This document shows positions 8,180-17,957 of a stretch of 64,000 nucleotides of DNA, one piece after another. Source of the DNA: Scandinavium sp036495715 (lineage in GTDB: Bacteria > Pseudomonadota > Gammaproteobacteria > Enterobacterales > Enterobacteriaceae); contig DASXML010000077.1 of NCBI GenBank assembly GCA_036495715.1, forward strand, positions 1-64,000, read 5' to 3'. The position numbers and the translations under genes are program-made. The notes beneath the pieces are model-generated. The model was given only the letters and a program-made list of their open reading frames with translations, did not search any database and was not told the origin of the DNA. Position 1 is the stretch's first letter. Every line of letters begins with the position of its first letter.

Positions 8180-9553
8180 TTACCCTAAACGTTCGTTTGC
8201 ATCGTTGATAGCCTGAGCCACCTGTTTCGGTGACACGCCGCCTTTAGCAGCACGCTTGTCGAGGCAGGATTGCAGCGATAAAATCGGGTAAACGTCATCG
8301 CCAATCACCGCGTTGAATTTCTGCAAGTCAGCAAGCGCAAGCGCTTCCAGCGGTTTGCCCTGACGGATCGCTTCCACTACCGCTTCACCTACAATATGGT
8401 GCGCTTCGCGGAACGGGACGCCTTTCGCCACCAGATAGTCCGCCAGCTCAGTGGCGTTAGCATAACCCTGCTGCGCCGCTTCCTGGCAACGTGGGCGTTT
8501 CACCTGAATACCGTCCAGCACCAGCGCGCCCATATGCAGACAGTCAAGCCAGGTGTCGAGCGCGTCGAACAGCCCTTCTTTGTCTTCCTGCATATCTTTG
8601 TTATACGCCAGCGGCAGGCCTTTCAGGGTCATCATCATCCCCGTCAGTGCGCCCTGTACACGGCCACATTTGCCACGAATAAGCTCCAGCGCATCCGGGT
8701 TTTTCTTCTGCGGCATCAGTGAAGAACCCGACGTCACGCGGTCAGACAGCTCAACAAAGCCCGCTTCACCGGAGTTAAAGAAGATCAAATCTTCCGCGAA
8801 GCGAGACAGATGAACCATACCGATAGAGGCATTCGACAGCAGTTCCAGCACGTGGTCACGATCGGAAACGCTGTCGAGGCTGTTACGCGTTGCCGACGCA
8901 AAACCCAACCAACCCGCCAACTGTTCACGGTCGATTTCATATGCAGTACCTGCCAGCGCACCGCTGCCCAGCGGGCTGACATCGAGGCGTCTTAACGTAT
9001 CCTGCAAACGGCTTTCATCACGCACTAACATTTCAACGTAAGCCAGACACCAGTGCGCGAAAGTCACCGGCTGCGCGCGTTGAAGATGGGTATACCCCGG
9101 CATCACCGCGTCCTGATTGTTCTTCGCGGTTTCGACCAACGCGCCCTGCAGCTGGCGGTTAGCGCTCAGCAACTCGGTCACGGTATCTTTGCACCACAGC
9201 TTGAGATCGGTCGCCACCTGGTCATTACGGCTGCGTCCGGTATGCAGTTTCTTGCCCAGTTGGCCGACTTTGTCGATAAGCTTGCCTTCTACCCAGCTGT
9301 GAATGTCTTCCGCGTCGCTCTCCAGAATCTGCTGCGGATTGGCACGCACTTCCTCGAGCAGCACATTCAGCGCGTCTTCCAGCTGCTGCTGTTCCGCAGC
9401 CGTCAGTACATTGACCGTCACCAGCGCTTTAGACCAGGCCACGGAGCCAATGATGTCCTGCTCCGCCAGGCGATAGTCAAAGCGCAAAGAGTCGTTGAAC
9501 TGTTTGAACCGTTGATCCGCTGCCTGAGTAAAACGCCCGCCCCAAAGTGCCAT
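8180..9553 (-). CDS. argH: argininosuccinate lyase ArgH
   Basis: Last step of arginine synthesis: argininosuccinate to arginine plus fumarate, cytoplasmic homotetramer. 457 residues, as in E. coli. The fumarase/aspartase superfamily signature GSSLMPQKKNP is intact with its catalytic serine, as is the conserved HTGRSRNDQVATD block. Terminal gene of argCBH. The 115-bp gap to argB holds two REP units, which may lower argH expression relative to argCB. Followed by an intrinsic terminator. Confidence 0.98.
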   Translation of the reverse strand: MALWGGRFTQAADQRFKQFNDSLRFDYRLAEQDIIGSVAWSKALVTVNVLTAAEQQQLEDALNVLLEEVRANPQQILESDAEDIHSWVEGKLIDKVGQLGKKLHTGRSRNDQVATDLKLWCKDTVTELLSANRQLQGALVETAKNNQDAVMPGYTHLQRAQPVTFAHWCLAYVEMLVRDESRLQDTLRRLDVSPLGSGALAGTAYEIDREQLAGWLGFASATRNSLDSVSDRDHVLELLSNASIGMVHLSRFAEDLIFFNSGEAGFVELSDRVTSGSSLMPQKKNPDALELIRGKCGRVQGALTGMMMTLKGLPLAYNKDMQEDKEGLFDALDTWLDCLHMGALVLDGIQVKRPRCQEAAQQGYANATELADYLVAKGVPFREAHHIVGEAVVEAIRQGKPLEALALADLQKFNAVIGDDVYPILSLQSCLDKRAAKGGVSPKQVAQAINDANERLG

Positions 9554-9582
9554 AATTGATATTCCTTACATTCGATAATAAA

Positions 9583-9657
9583 TGCCGGATGGCGCGACGC
9601 TTATCCGGCCTACGACTGAAATCTTTGTAGGCCCGGCAAACGAAGAGCCGCCGGGCA
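9583..9657. repeat. BIME: two REP units between argB and argH
   Basis: Unit one, tgccggatggcgcgacgctt... (9583-9613), and unit two, gtaggcccggcaaacgaaga... (9627-9657), are each imperfect palindromes. They lie inside the argCBH transcription unit, where REP elements can stabilise upstream mRNA. Confidence 0.85.
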
Positions 9658-9668
9658 ACAGGATGAAT

Positions 9669-10445
9669 TTACGCCAGAATACGCGTCCCGATCGGCGTAC
9701 CGTTAAACAGCGAAGGCAGCTGTTCGGCATGACGCCATGAGGCGATATCCACCGGGCGACCCAGCGTACGCGCCGCATCCAGCGCCGCATTCACTTTGAC
9801 GATCATCCCATCGGTGATGATGCCCTGGTCAATCAACTGCTCGGCTTTCGCCGCCGTCATTTCGGCGATCCGCTGACCTTTGCCATCGAGAATACCGCTG
9901 ACGTCAGACAACAGAATCAAATCCGCGCCGAGCGTTGCCGCCAGCGCCGTGGCTGCCTGATCCGCATTCACGTTCATCAACTGCCCTTCTTCGGTCACGC
10001 CGATGGAGCTCACCACGGGCAGGAAACCACCTTCCAGCAGCGTATTGATCAGTTTCGCTGAGCCGGGTTTTGCCAACCCTACGTGGCCCAGTTCTTCGTC
10101 CAGCTGCGTCACGTTAACGCTGTCGCCGTCGCCGAGATACAAACCAACGGACGCAATCTGATGCTTCTTCGCCCATGCCAGCAGCGTTTTGTTCGCTGTG
10201 CCCGCAAGCGCACCGGTAATGATGTCAATCTGATCGGCAGGCGTCACGCGCAGGCCGTTTTTCTTCTTCACCGGCAGGTTAAGCCCTTTCATCAGCTCAT
10301 CCACCACGCAGCCGCCGCCGTGAACAATCACCAGCGGACGCTTGTGTTCCGCGCGATAGTTCACCAGCGCGTCAAACAGACGCTCCAGCGCTTCTTCGCT
10401 GTCCAGCAGTACACCACCGAGTTTGATAATTAAAGGATTCATCAT
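9669..10445 (-). CDS. argB: acetylglutamate kinase ArgB
   Basis: Phosphorylates N-acetylglutamate in the second step of the acetylated arginine pathway. 258 residues, the enteric length. The amino acid kinase fold shows at the N-terminal IIKLGGVLLDSEE, the HGGGCVVDELMK loop and DVSGILDGKG. The start MMNPLIIK at 10445 matches E. coli and follows argC by 10 bp. A longer open frame upstream runs inside argC and is not supported. It lacks the N-terminal helix linked to arginine feedback in other bacteria, as usual for enterics. Confidence 0.97.
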   Translation of the reverse strand: MMNPLIIKLGGVLLDSEEALERLFDALVNYRAEHKRPLVIVHGGGCVVDELMKGLNLPVKKKNGLRVTPADQIDIITGALAGTANKTLLAWAKKHQIASVGLYLGDGDSVNVTQLDEELGHVGLAKPGSAKLINTLLEGGFLPVVSSIGVTEEGQLMNVNADQAATALAATLGADLILLSDVSGILDGKGQRIAEMTAAKAEQLIDQGIITDGMIVKVNAALDAARTLGRPVDIASWRHAEQLPSLFNGTPIGTRILA

Positions 10446-10455
10446 CACGCATCCA

Positions 10456-11460
10456 TTAAAGAAGAGACTGGGTTTCGGCAAAGCCAAAACGAATATTTGC
10501 GCACTGCATTGCCTGAGCCGCCGCGCCTTTAAGCAGATTATCTTCTGCGGCGACCACAATCAGGTGTTCACCTTGAACGGCAAATCCGATATCGCAGAAT
10601 GGCAGGCCAACGACATTTTTCAGCGCTGGCAGGCTGTTGTCATACAAACGTACCAGCGGTGTGCTGGTATACGCCTGATTAAACACGTCAGCCACCTGCT
10701 CACGGGTCACACCCGCTTTCAGGCGACAGGTAATGGTTTCCAGAATACCGCGTTTAAAGTTACCCAGATGCGGGGTAAAAATCACCTCAGCGCCTAAATG
10801 GGTGGTGATTTCTGGATGATGGCGGTGATTGAACACACCATAGGGTTGCAGGCTCACTTCGCAGAAACTATTGGAAATGGCCGCTTTACGCCCGGCGCCG
10901 CTGACGCCGCTGGTCGCGTTGATCACCGGCCATTGAGCAAGATCTAACAGCCCGGCGTCGATCAATGGTTTAAGCGACAACTGCGCCGCCGTGGGGTAAC
11001 ACCCCGGCACGGCAATCAGATTCGCTTCTTTGATACTGTCGCCGCTCCACTCTGCCAGGCCATACACCGCCTGCGCCAGCAGCTGAGGGTGCTGATGCGT
11101 AAAACCGTAGTATTTCTGATAAAAATCAGCATCGTTAACGCGGAACGCGCCGGAAAGGTCAAACACCACGCAGCCTGCATCGAGGAACTGCGGCGCCAAA
11201 TCGTGACTCACTTCATGCGCCGTCGCGAGGAACACCACGTCTACACCCGCGCTAAATTCGCGGATATCGGACATCGGCTGTAACGGCAGATCGACCACAC
11301 CTTTCAGCTGCGGATGAAGGTCAGAAATTAACTTTCCGGCATCATTGCTTTGCGCTGAGACCGTCAAAGCGGTTATGTTCATGTGCGGATGACGATTGAC
11401 GTAATTCACCAGCTCAGCGCCTGCATAACCGCTTGCGCCTACAATCAGCGTATTCAACAT
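10456..11460 (-). CDS. argC: N-acetyl-gamma-glutamyl-phosphate reductase ArgC
   Basis: NADPH-dependent reductase making N-acetylglutamate semialdehyde, third step of arginine synthesis. 334 residues, identical in length to E. coli. The nucleotide-binding GASGYAGAEL and the catalytic cysteine in VPGCYPTAAQL are present. First gene of argCBH and divergent from argE, sharing the ARG-box operator between them. It should be repressed by arginine-bound ArgR. Confidence 0.98.
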   Translation of the reverse strand: MLNTLIVGASGYAGAELVNYVNRHPHMNITALTVSAQSNDAGKLISDLHPQLKGVVDLPLQPMSDIREFSAGVDVVFLATAHEVSHDLAPQFLDAGCVVFDLSGAFRVNDADFYQKYYGFTHQHPQLLAQAVYGLAEWSGDSIKEANLIAVPGCYPTAAQLSLKPLIDAGLLDLAQWPVINATSGVSGAGRKAAISNSFCEVSLQPYGVFNHRHHPEITTHLGAEVIFTPHLGNFKRGILETITCRLKAGVTREQVADVFNQAYTSTPLVRLYDNSLPALKNVVGLPFCDIGFAVQGEHLIVVAAEDNLLKGAAAQAMQCANIRFGFAETQSLL

Positions 11461-11483
11461 CGGGTTCCTTTATGCTCAACGAT

Positions 11484-11526
11484 AATGTATTTTTATTCAC
11501 AAATACTGCATGAATATTGATACTAT
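11484..11526. promoter_or_regulatory. ARG boxes, bipolar argE/argCBH operator
   Basis: Two 18-bp ArgR half-operators are seen. The first is AATGTATTTTTATTCACA (11484-11501, reading TGTGAATAAAAATACATT on the minus strand). The second is CATGAATATTGATACTAT (11509-11526). Both fit the ArgR consensus TGAAT-WWWW-ATTCA with one or two mismatches. Their position between divergent argC and argE reproduces the E. coli arrangement, where overlapping face-to-face promoters are repressed together. Confidence 0.9.
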
Positions 11527-11548
11527 CACGACCTAAGGTGTGTCAACA

Positions 11549-12700
11549 ATGAAAAACAATTTACCGCCATTTATCGAGATTTACCGCGCATTGATCGCCA
11601 CACCGTCCATCAGCGCCACCGAAGAATCTCTCGATCAGAGTAATCAAGGTTTAATCAATCTGCTGGCGGATTGGTTTGCCGCCATCGGCTTTAATGTCGA
11701 CATTCAGCCCGTTCCTGGAACGCGCAATAAATTCAATCTGCTGGCCAGTGTCGGACAAGGCGCTGGCGGGTTGTTGCTGACCGGTCACACCGACACCGTG
11801 CCGTTCGATGACGGCCGCTGGACACGCGACCCGTTCACGCTGACCGAGCACGACAACAAGCTGTACGGCCTCGGCACCGCCGACATGAAAGGCTTCTTCG
11901 CCTTTATTCTCGATGCGCTGCGTGATGTGGACGTGACACAGCTGAAAAAACCGCTCTATATTCTGGCGACCGCCGACGAAGAAACCAGCATGGCAGGCGC
12001 ACGTTATTTCTCTGAATCGACGTCACTGCGCCCGGACTGCGCGATCATCGGTGAACCAACCTCTTTGCAGCCCGTGCGCGCGCACAAAGGCCATATTTCC
12101 AACGCCATTCGCGTACTCGGGCAATCCGGTCACTCCAGCGATCCAGATCGCGGCGTGAACGCCATCGAACTGATGCACGACGCCATTGGCCGGATCATGC
12201 AACTGCGTGATTCTCTGAAAGAGCGCTATCACTACGATGCCTTTGCTGTACCGTACCCAACGCTCAATCTTGGCGCGATCAGCGGCGGTGACGCTTCCAA
12301 CCGTATTTGTGCCTGCTGTGAGTTGCACATGGATATTCGTCCGTTGCCGGGCATGACCCTCGACGATCTCAACGGCCTGCTGGCGGACGCGCTAGCCCCG
12401 GTTAGCGAAAAATGGCCGGGCCGTCTGACGGTTTCAGAATTGCATCCACCGATTCCGGGTTATGCCTGCCCGCCGGACCATCAGCTGGTTCAGGTGATAG
12501 AAAGACTGCTCGGCACACAAACCGAAGTGGTGAACTACTGCACCGAAGCGCCGTATATTCAGACCTTGTGCCCGACGCTGGTGCTCGGCCCGGGTTCTAT
12601 CAATCAGGCGCATCAGCCAGATGAATACCTCGAAACGCGCTTCATTAAGCCAACACGTGAGCTGATTACCCAGGTTGTACACCACTTTTGCTGGCATTAA
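11549..12700 (+). CDS. argE: acetylornithine deacetylase ArgE
   Basis: Zinc-dependent deacetylase releasing ornithine from N-acetylornithine in arginine synthesis. 383 residues, as in E. coli. The M20 peptidase-family metal motifs GHTDTVPFDDGRW and ATADEETSMAGAR are intact, followed by the conserved HKGHISN and SGHSSDP segments of the dimerisation lid. The ATG at 11549 (MKNNLPPF) is chosen over a GTG three codons upstream by homology. Shares the ARG-box region with argC. Confidence 0.97.
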   Translation: MKNNLPPFIEIYRALIATPSISATEESLDQSNQGLINLLADWFAAIGFNVDIQPVPGTRNKFNLLASVGQGAGGLLLTGHTDTVPFDDGRWTRDPFTLTEHDNKLYGLGTADMKGFFAFILDALRDVDVTQLKKPLYILATADEETSMAGARYFSESTSLRPDCAIIGEPTSLQPVRAHKGHISNAIRVLGQSGHSSDPDRGVNAIELMHDAIGRIMQLRDSLKERYHYDAFAVPYPTLNLGAISGGDASNRICACCELHMDIRPLPGMTLDDLNGLLADALAPVSEKWPGRLTVSELHPPIPGYACPPDHQLVQVIERLLGTQTEVVNYCTEAPYIQTLCPTLVLGPGSINQAHQPDEYLETRFIKPTRELITQVVHHFCWH

Positions 12701-12707
12701 TTCTGCC

Positions 12708-12734
12708 ATCACCCTCTCTGCTTGAGAGGGTGAT
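12708..12734 (+). terminator. hairpin after argE
   Basis: An uninterrupted 11-bp stem ATCACCCTCTC/GAGAGGGTGAT with a 5-nt loop lies 7 bp past the argE stop. There is no clear T-run after it, so it could act as a Rho-assisted terminator or 3' stabiliser. The rest of the 284-bp argE-ppc gap is promoter-type sequence with no gene seen. Confidence 0.6.
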
Positions 12735-12984
12735 CCTCCTCACAATTCCATAAGTAACGCTTATCTCACTGCCGCTGAGTTAACTTTGGCAAATTTCTGC
12801 CATTTCTTCGTTTGCTGAAGCGATTTCGCAACAATTGACGTAGGGGTTTTTACGTGGCTTTATAAAGTGAAGACGAGAAAATACCGAATATCATGTCCGA
12901 ACGATTTTGACCGACCACCAGCGGTAGTCTTGCGGTTGTGCGAAATCCAGGGACATACATAAATAAGATGGGGTGTCTGGGGTA

Positions 12985-15636
12985 ATGAACGAACAATATT
13001 CCGCTTTGCGTAGTAATGTCAGTATGCTCGGTAAGGTGTTAGGGGAAACCATCAAGGATGCCCTTGGCGAGAACATTCTTGATCGCGTTGAAACCATTCG
13101 TAAGTTGTCAAAATCCTCCCGTGCGGGCAATGAAGCCAACCGCCAGGAGCTGCTCACCACGTTGCAGAATCTGTCCAATGACGAGCTGCTGCCGGTTGCG
13201 CGCGCATTCAGCCAGTTTCTGAATCTGGCGAATACCGCCGAGCAATATCACAGCATTTCGCCGAATGGCGAAGCGGCCAGCAACCCGGAAGTGATTGCCC
13301 GCACCCTGCGCAAACTCAAAGATCAGCCTAACCTGACCGAAGCCACCATCAAAAAAGCGGTGGAAGCGCTGTCGCTGGAATTGGTGCTCACCGCGCACCC
13401 AACAGAAATTACCCGTCGCACACTGATCCACAAAATGGTGGAAGTGAACAACTGTCTCAAGCAGTTGGATAACAAAGAGATCGCCGACTACGAACAGCAC
13501 CAACTGATGCGCCGTCTGCGCCAGTTGATTGCTCAGTCCTGGCACACCGATGAAATTCGTAAGCATCGCCCAAGCCCGGTGGATGAAGCCAAATGGGGCT
13601 TTGCGGTCGTCGAAAACAGTCTGTGGGAAGGCGTGCCGAATTACCTGCGCGAACTGAACGAACAACTGGAAGCCAACCTCGGCTATCAGCTGCCGGTCGA
13701 TTTCGTGCCCGTTCGCTTCACCTCCTGGATGGGCGGTGACCGCGACGGCAACCCGAACGTCACCTCTGACATTACCCGCACCGTGCTGCTGCTCGGTCGC
13801 TGGAAAGCCACCGATCTGTTCCTGAAAGACGTACAGCTGCTGATTTCCGAGCTGTCGATGGTGGAATGCACCGACGAACTGCGTGAATACGTCGGCGAAG
13901 CCGGGGCCGCTGAGCCTTACCGTTATCTGTTGAAAACCCTGCGTAGCCAATTGATGGCGACTCAGGCGTGGCTTGAAGCGCGTCTGAAAGGCGAGCGACT
14001 GCCGAAACCCGCGGGTCTGCTGACCCAAAACGAACAACTTTGGGAACCGCTGTACGCGTGCTACAAATCTCTGCAAGCCTGTGGCATGGGCATTATCGCC
14101 AATGGTGAACTGCTCGACACCCTGCGCCGCGTAAAATGTTTCGGTGTGCCGCTGGTGCGCATCGACGTGCGTCAGGAAAGCACCCGCCACACCGAAGCGC
14201 TGGGCGAACTGACCCGCTATCTCGGCATTGGCGATTACGAAAGCTGGTCAGAAGCCGATAAACAGGCGTTCCTGATCCGCGAACTGAACTCCAAGCGTCC
14301 GCTGCTGCCGCGCCAGTGGGAGCCGAGCGAAGAAACCCGTGAAGTGCTCGACACCTGCAAAGTGATTGCCGAAGCGCCGAAAGGCTCCGTTGCGGCCTAC
14401 GTTATTTCGATGGCGAAAACGCCATCCGACGTGCTGGCCGTGCATCTGCTGCTGAAAGAAGCCGGGATCGGCTTTGCGCTGCCGGTCGCGCCGCTGTTTG
14501 AAACCCTTGATGATCTCAATAATGCCGACGATGTGATGACGCAGTTGCTGAACATCGACTGGTATCGCGGCTTCATTCAGGGCAAACAGATGGTGATGAT
14601 TGGCTATTCTGACTCCGCGAAAGACGCGGGCGTAATGGCCGCTTCCTGGGCGCAATATCAGGCGCAAGACGCGTTAATCAAAACCTGTGAGAAAGCGGGT
14701 ATCGAGCTGACCCTGTTCCACGGTCGCGGCGGTTCTATCGGTCGTGGCGGTGCGCCAGCGCATGCGGCACTGCTCTCACAACCGCCAGGCAGCCTGAAAG
14801 GCGGTCTGCGTGTGACTGAGCAAGGCGAGATGATCCGCTTTAAATACGGTCTGCCGGAAGTGACCATCAGCAGCCTGTCGCTGTACACCAGCGCGATCCT
14901 CGAAGCGAACCTGCTGCCGCCACCGGAGCCAAAACCGGAGTGGCGTCATATCATGGCTGAACTGTCGGATATCTCTTGCGACATGTATCGCGGCTATGTG
15001 CGCGAAAACAAAGATTTCGTGCCGTACTTCCGCTCCGCAACACCGGAACAGGAACTCGGTAAGCTGCCGCTGGGTTCGCGTCCAGCGAAACGTCGCCCGA
15101 CCGGCGGTGTGGAATCACTGCGCGCTATTCCGTGGATTTTCGCTTGGACGCAGAACCGCCTGATGCTGCCAGCCTGGCTCGGTGCCGGTGCGGCGCTGCA
15201 AAAAGTGGTCGAAGACGGCAAACAGAGCGAACTGGAAACCATGTGTCGCGACTGGCCGTTCTTCTCGACACGCCTTGGAATGCTGGAAATGGTGTTCGCC
15301 AAAGCCGACCTGTGGCTGGCGGAATACTACGATCAGCGTCTGGTGGCGAAAGCGTTATGGCCGCTGGGGTCTGAACTGCGCACGCAGCTGGAAGCAGACA
15401 TCAAAGTTGTGCTGGATATCGCTAACGACTCCCATCTGATGGCTGACCTGCCGTGGATTGCCGAGTCTATTCAGCTGCGTAATGTCTACACCGATCCGCT
15501 GAACGTATTGCAGGCCGAGCTGCTGCATCGTTCACGTCTGGCGGAAGAAGAAGGCAAAGAGCCGGATCCACGCGTAGAACAAGCGCTGATGGTAACCATT
15601 GCAGGTGTTGCAGCGGGTATGCGTAACACCGGTTAA
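12985..15636 (+). CDS. ppc: phosphoenolpyruvate carboxylase Ppc
   Basis: Anaplerotic enzyme making oxaloacetate from PEP and bicarbonate. 883 residues, the E. coli length. The two PROSITE-type active sites are visible: the histidine motif VLTAHPTEITRRT (near residue 138) and the lysine motif VMIGYSDSAKDAG. The glycine-rich loop FHGRGGSIGRGG and the C-terminal MRNTG end are also present. The ATG at 12985 (MNEQYSAL) is preferred by homology over an in-frame GTG-type codon four codons upstream. In E. coli the next gene is eptC. Here it is katG, convergent, across a shared terminator. Confidence 0.98.
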   Translation: MNEQYSALRSNVSMLGKVLGETIKDALGENILDRVETIRKLSKSSRAGNEANRQELLTTLQNLSNDELLPVARAFSQFLNLANTAEQYHSISPNGEAASNPEVIARTLRKLKDQPNLTEATIKKAVEALSLELVLTAHPTEITRRTLIHKMVEVNNCLKQLDNKEIADYEQHQLMRRLRQLIAQSWHTDEIRKHRPSPVDEAKWGFAVVENSLWEGVPNYLRELNEQLEANLGYQLPVDFVPVRFTSWMGGDRDGNPNVTSDITRTVLLLGRWKATDLFLKDVQLLISELSMVECTDELREYVGEAGAAEPYRYLLKTLRSQLMATQAWLEARLKGERLPKPAGLLTQNEQLWEPLYACYKSLQACGMGIIANGELLDTLRRVKCFGVPLVRIDVRQESTRHTEALGELTRYLGIGDYESWSEADKQAFLIRELNSKRPLLPRQWEPSEETREVLDTCKVIAEAPKGSVAAYVISMAKTPSDVLAVHLLLKEAGIGFALPVAPLFETLDDLNNADDVMTQLLNIDWYRGFIQGKQMVMIGYSDSAKDAGVMAASWAQYQAQDALIKTCEKAGIELTLFHGRGGSIGRGGAPAHAALLSQPPGSLKGGLRVTEQGEMIRFKYGLPEVTISSLSLYTSAILEANLLPPPEPKPEWRHIMAELSDISCDMYRGYVRENKDFVPYFRSATPEQELGKLPLGSRPAKRRPTGGVESLRAIPWIFAWTQNRLMLPAWLGAGAALQKVVEDGKQSELETMCRDWPFFSTRLGMLEMVFAKADLWLAEYYDQRLVAKALWPLGSELRTQLEADIKVVLDIANDSHLMADLPWIAESIQLRNVYTDPLNVLQAELLHRSRLAEEEGKEPDPRVEQALMVTIAGVAAGMRNTG

Positions 15637-15645
15637 GTAAATGCG

Positions 15646-15676
15646 GTAGGCCCGGCAAGCATCGCGCCACCGGGCA
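15646..15676. repeat. single REP unit
   Basis: The palindrome gtaggcccggcaagcatcgc...ccaccgggca lies immediately 3' of ppc. Confidence 0.8.
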
Positions 15677-15688
15677 GTACAAACAAAA

Positions 15689-15712
15689 ATCCCCGCTCAT
15701 CAGAGCGGGGAT
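15689..15712. terminator. bidirectional terminator between ppc and katG
   Basis: A 10-bp stem ATCCCCGCTC/GAGCGGGGAT with a 4-nt loop is flanked by A-run and T-run on opposite sides. It can end both ppc (plus) and katG (minus) transcripts. Confidence 0.9.
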
Positions 15713-15733
15713 TTTTTTATACCGAAGCAGACA

Positions 15734-17923
15734 TTACTTCAGGTCGAAGCGATCCAGATTCATCACTTTGCCCCAGGCCGCCACGAAGTCTTTCACAAAC
15801 TTCTCTTTAGAATCGCCGCTGGCATACACTTCCGCCAGCGCGCGCAGCACGGCGTTAGAACCGAACACCAGGTCAGCGCGGGTCGCGGTGTGTTTCACTT
15901 CACCGCTCTGACGGCAACGGCCTTCAAACAGCTCGGCAGATTCGTCAGTCGCTTTCCACTCGTTGCCCATATCCAGCAGATTCACGAAGAAATCGTTGCT
16001 GAGTACACCCAGACGTTCGGTGAACACGCCCGCTTTGCCGCCGTCGAAGTTTGCTCCTAACGCACGCAACCCCCCCACCAGCACAGTCAGTTCCGGTGCG
16101 GTCAGCGTCAACTGCTGAGCTTTATCGATAAGCAGCGATTCCGTGGTTGCCGCATCCAGACGGGCGCGGTAGTTACGGAAACCATCAGCCGCCGGTTCCA
16201 TCAGGTTGAACATTTCAACATCGGTCTGATCCTGGCTCGCATCAACGCGGCCTGGGATGAAGGGCACACGTACGCTGACACCCGCCGCTTCCGCAGCCTG
16301 TTCAACGCCCACGACACCTGCCAGCACGATGATATCGGCCAGAGAGGCTTTACCAGACGCTTTCTGAATGGCTTCAAGCGCAGGCAATGCTTTCGCCGCC
16401 ATGGCATTCACAGCCCAGCCACGCTGAGGGGCCAGCGCCAAACGCGCACCGTTCGCACCCCCACGCTTATCGCCACCCCGGAAGGTCGATGCCGAAGCCC
16501 ATGCCACAGAAACCAGTTCACTGACGGACAGGCCAGATCGTGCAATTTCTGCTTTCAGGTGATCGATATCGGCAGGCGTTGGGTTCAACACCGCTTTCGG
16601 CAAGGGATCTTGCCAAATCAGATCTTCTTTCGGTACTTCCGGGCCAATGTAACGCGCTTTTGGCCCCATATCGCGGTGGGTCAGTTTGTACCAGGCACGG
16701 GCAAAGGCTTCGTTGAAGGACTGTGGATCGTTCAGGAAGCGACGAGAAATTTTCTCGAATTCTGGATCGAAACGCAGCGTCAGATCGGTCACCAGCATGG
16801 TGGGTTTGCGTTTTTTCGACGGATCGAACGGATCAGGAATAATATCCGGCGCATCAACCGCTTCGAACTGGATTGCACCTGCCGGGCTACGCGTCTGGAC
16901 CCACTCGTATTTGAACAAGTTCTCGAAGAAATAATTGCTCCACTGGGTCGGAGTTTGCGTCCAGACCACTTCCAGACCGGAAGTAATGGCATCCGCACCC
17001 ACACCGCTACCGTGGCTGTTGGTCCAACCCAGGCCCTGCGATTCAATTGGTGCGGCTTCCGGGTCGACACCGACATTGCTCGCCGACGCCGCACCGTGTG
17101 TTTTACCCAGCGTATGACCACCGGCAATCAGCGCGACGGTTTCTTCGTCGTTCATGCCCATGTTGCCGAACGTCGCGCGAATGGCTGATGCCGCAGACAG
17201 CGGTTCGCCGCTGGCATTTGGCCCTTCCGGGTTGACGTAAATCAGACCCATTTCGGTTGCCGCCAGCGGGCGTTTTGCCAACGCTTCGGGATCACGGTGT
17301 TCCAGCCAGGCTTTTTCATCGCCCCAGTTTACGTCCAGGTCTGGTTCCCAAACGTCTTCACGACCGGCACCAAAACCAAAGGTGCGGAAACCGGAGTTTT
17401 CCAGCGCCACGTTACCGGCAAGGATAAACAGGTCAGCCCAGGAGATTTTCTGGCCGTATTTCTGTTTGATTGGCCACAGCAAACGGCGTGCTTTATCGAG
17501 ACTGACGTTATCTGGCCAGGAGTTCAGCGGCGCAAAACGCTGCTGACCACGGCCCGCGCCGCCGCGACCGTCTACTGAACGGTAAGTCCCCGCGCCGTGC
17601 CACGCCATGCGGATAAACAGGCCCGCGTAGCTACCCCAGTCGGCAGGCCACCATGGTTGAGAATCGGTTAATAACGCTTTGAGGTCACCTTTCAGCGCGG
17701 AGTAATCTAATTTGCTGAATTCTTTGCGGTAGTCAAAATCTTCGCCCAGCGGGTTAGAGCGGTTGGAGTGCTGATTGAGGAGGTCTACGCGGAGTTGCTT
17801 AGGCCACCAGTCACGAGTGCTGGTGCCTGCTCCGGCACTTTCATCATGACCGCTTTGATGGAATGGACACTTCCCTGCGCCTGCGGCTGACAACGTATTG
17901 TGATCGTTTTCGTTTGTGCTCAT
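15734..17923 (-). CDS. katG: catalase-peroxidase KatG
   Basis: Bifunctional haem catalase/peroxidase (HPI). 729 residues against 726 in E. coli, with a slightly longer N-terminus. The distal haem site RMAWHGAGTY holds the catalytic Trp/His (W108, H109 here). The Tyr and Met of the Met-Tyr-Trp adduct lie in GLIYVNPEG and FGNMGMNDEE. The peroxidase motif LIAGGHTLGKTHG supplies the proximal histidine. The duplicated inactive C-terminal domain is complete. In E. coli katG sits next to metF. Here it lies between ppc and yijO, so it has moved or other genes have. A conserved OxyR-type promoter lies upstream. Confidence 0.98.
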   Translation of the reverse strand: MSTNENDHNTLSAAGAGKCPFHQSGHDESAGAGTSTRDWWPKQLRVDLLNQHSNRSNPLGEDFDYRKEFSKLDYSALKGDLKALLTDSQPWWPADWGSYAGLFIRMAWHGAGTYRSVDGRGGAGRGQQRFAPLNSWPDNVSLDKARRLLWPIKQKYGQKISWADLFILAGNVALENSGFRTFGFGAGREDVWEPDLDVNWGDEKAWLEHRDPEALAKRPLAATEMGLIYVNPEGPNASGEPLSAASAIRATFGNMGMNDEETVALIAGGHTLGKTHGAASASNVGVDPEAAPIESQGLGWTNSHGSGVGADAITSGLEVVWTQTPTQWSNYFFENLFKYEWVQTRSPAGAIQFEAVDAPDIIPDPFDPSKKRKPTMLVTDLTLRFDPEFEKISRRFLNDPQSFNEAFARAWYKLTHRDMGPKARYIGPEVPKEDLIWQDPLPKAVLNPTPADIDHLKAEIARSGLSVSELVSVAWASASTFRGGDKRGGANGARLALAPQRGWAVNAMAAKALPALEAIQKASGKASLADIIVLAGVVGVEQAAEAAGVSVRVPFIPGRVDASQDQTDVEMFNLMEPAADGFRNYRARLDAATTESLLIDKAQQLTLTAPELTVLVGGLRALGANFDGGKAGVFTERLGVLSNDFFVNLLDMGNEWKATDESAELFEGRCRQSGEVKHTATRADLVFGSNAVLRALAEVYASGDSKEKFVKDFVAAWGKVMNLDRFDLK

Positions 17924-17957
17924 CTTCCTGCTCCCTTTCGTATTTTCAAACCAAGAT

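Noticed and set aside
13108..14190. 360-codon frame opposite ppc
   Set aside because: Mirror of strongly biased ppc codons; translation is Gln/His/Phe-rich and resembles no protein.
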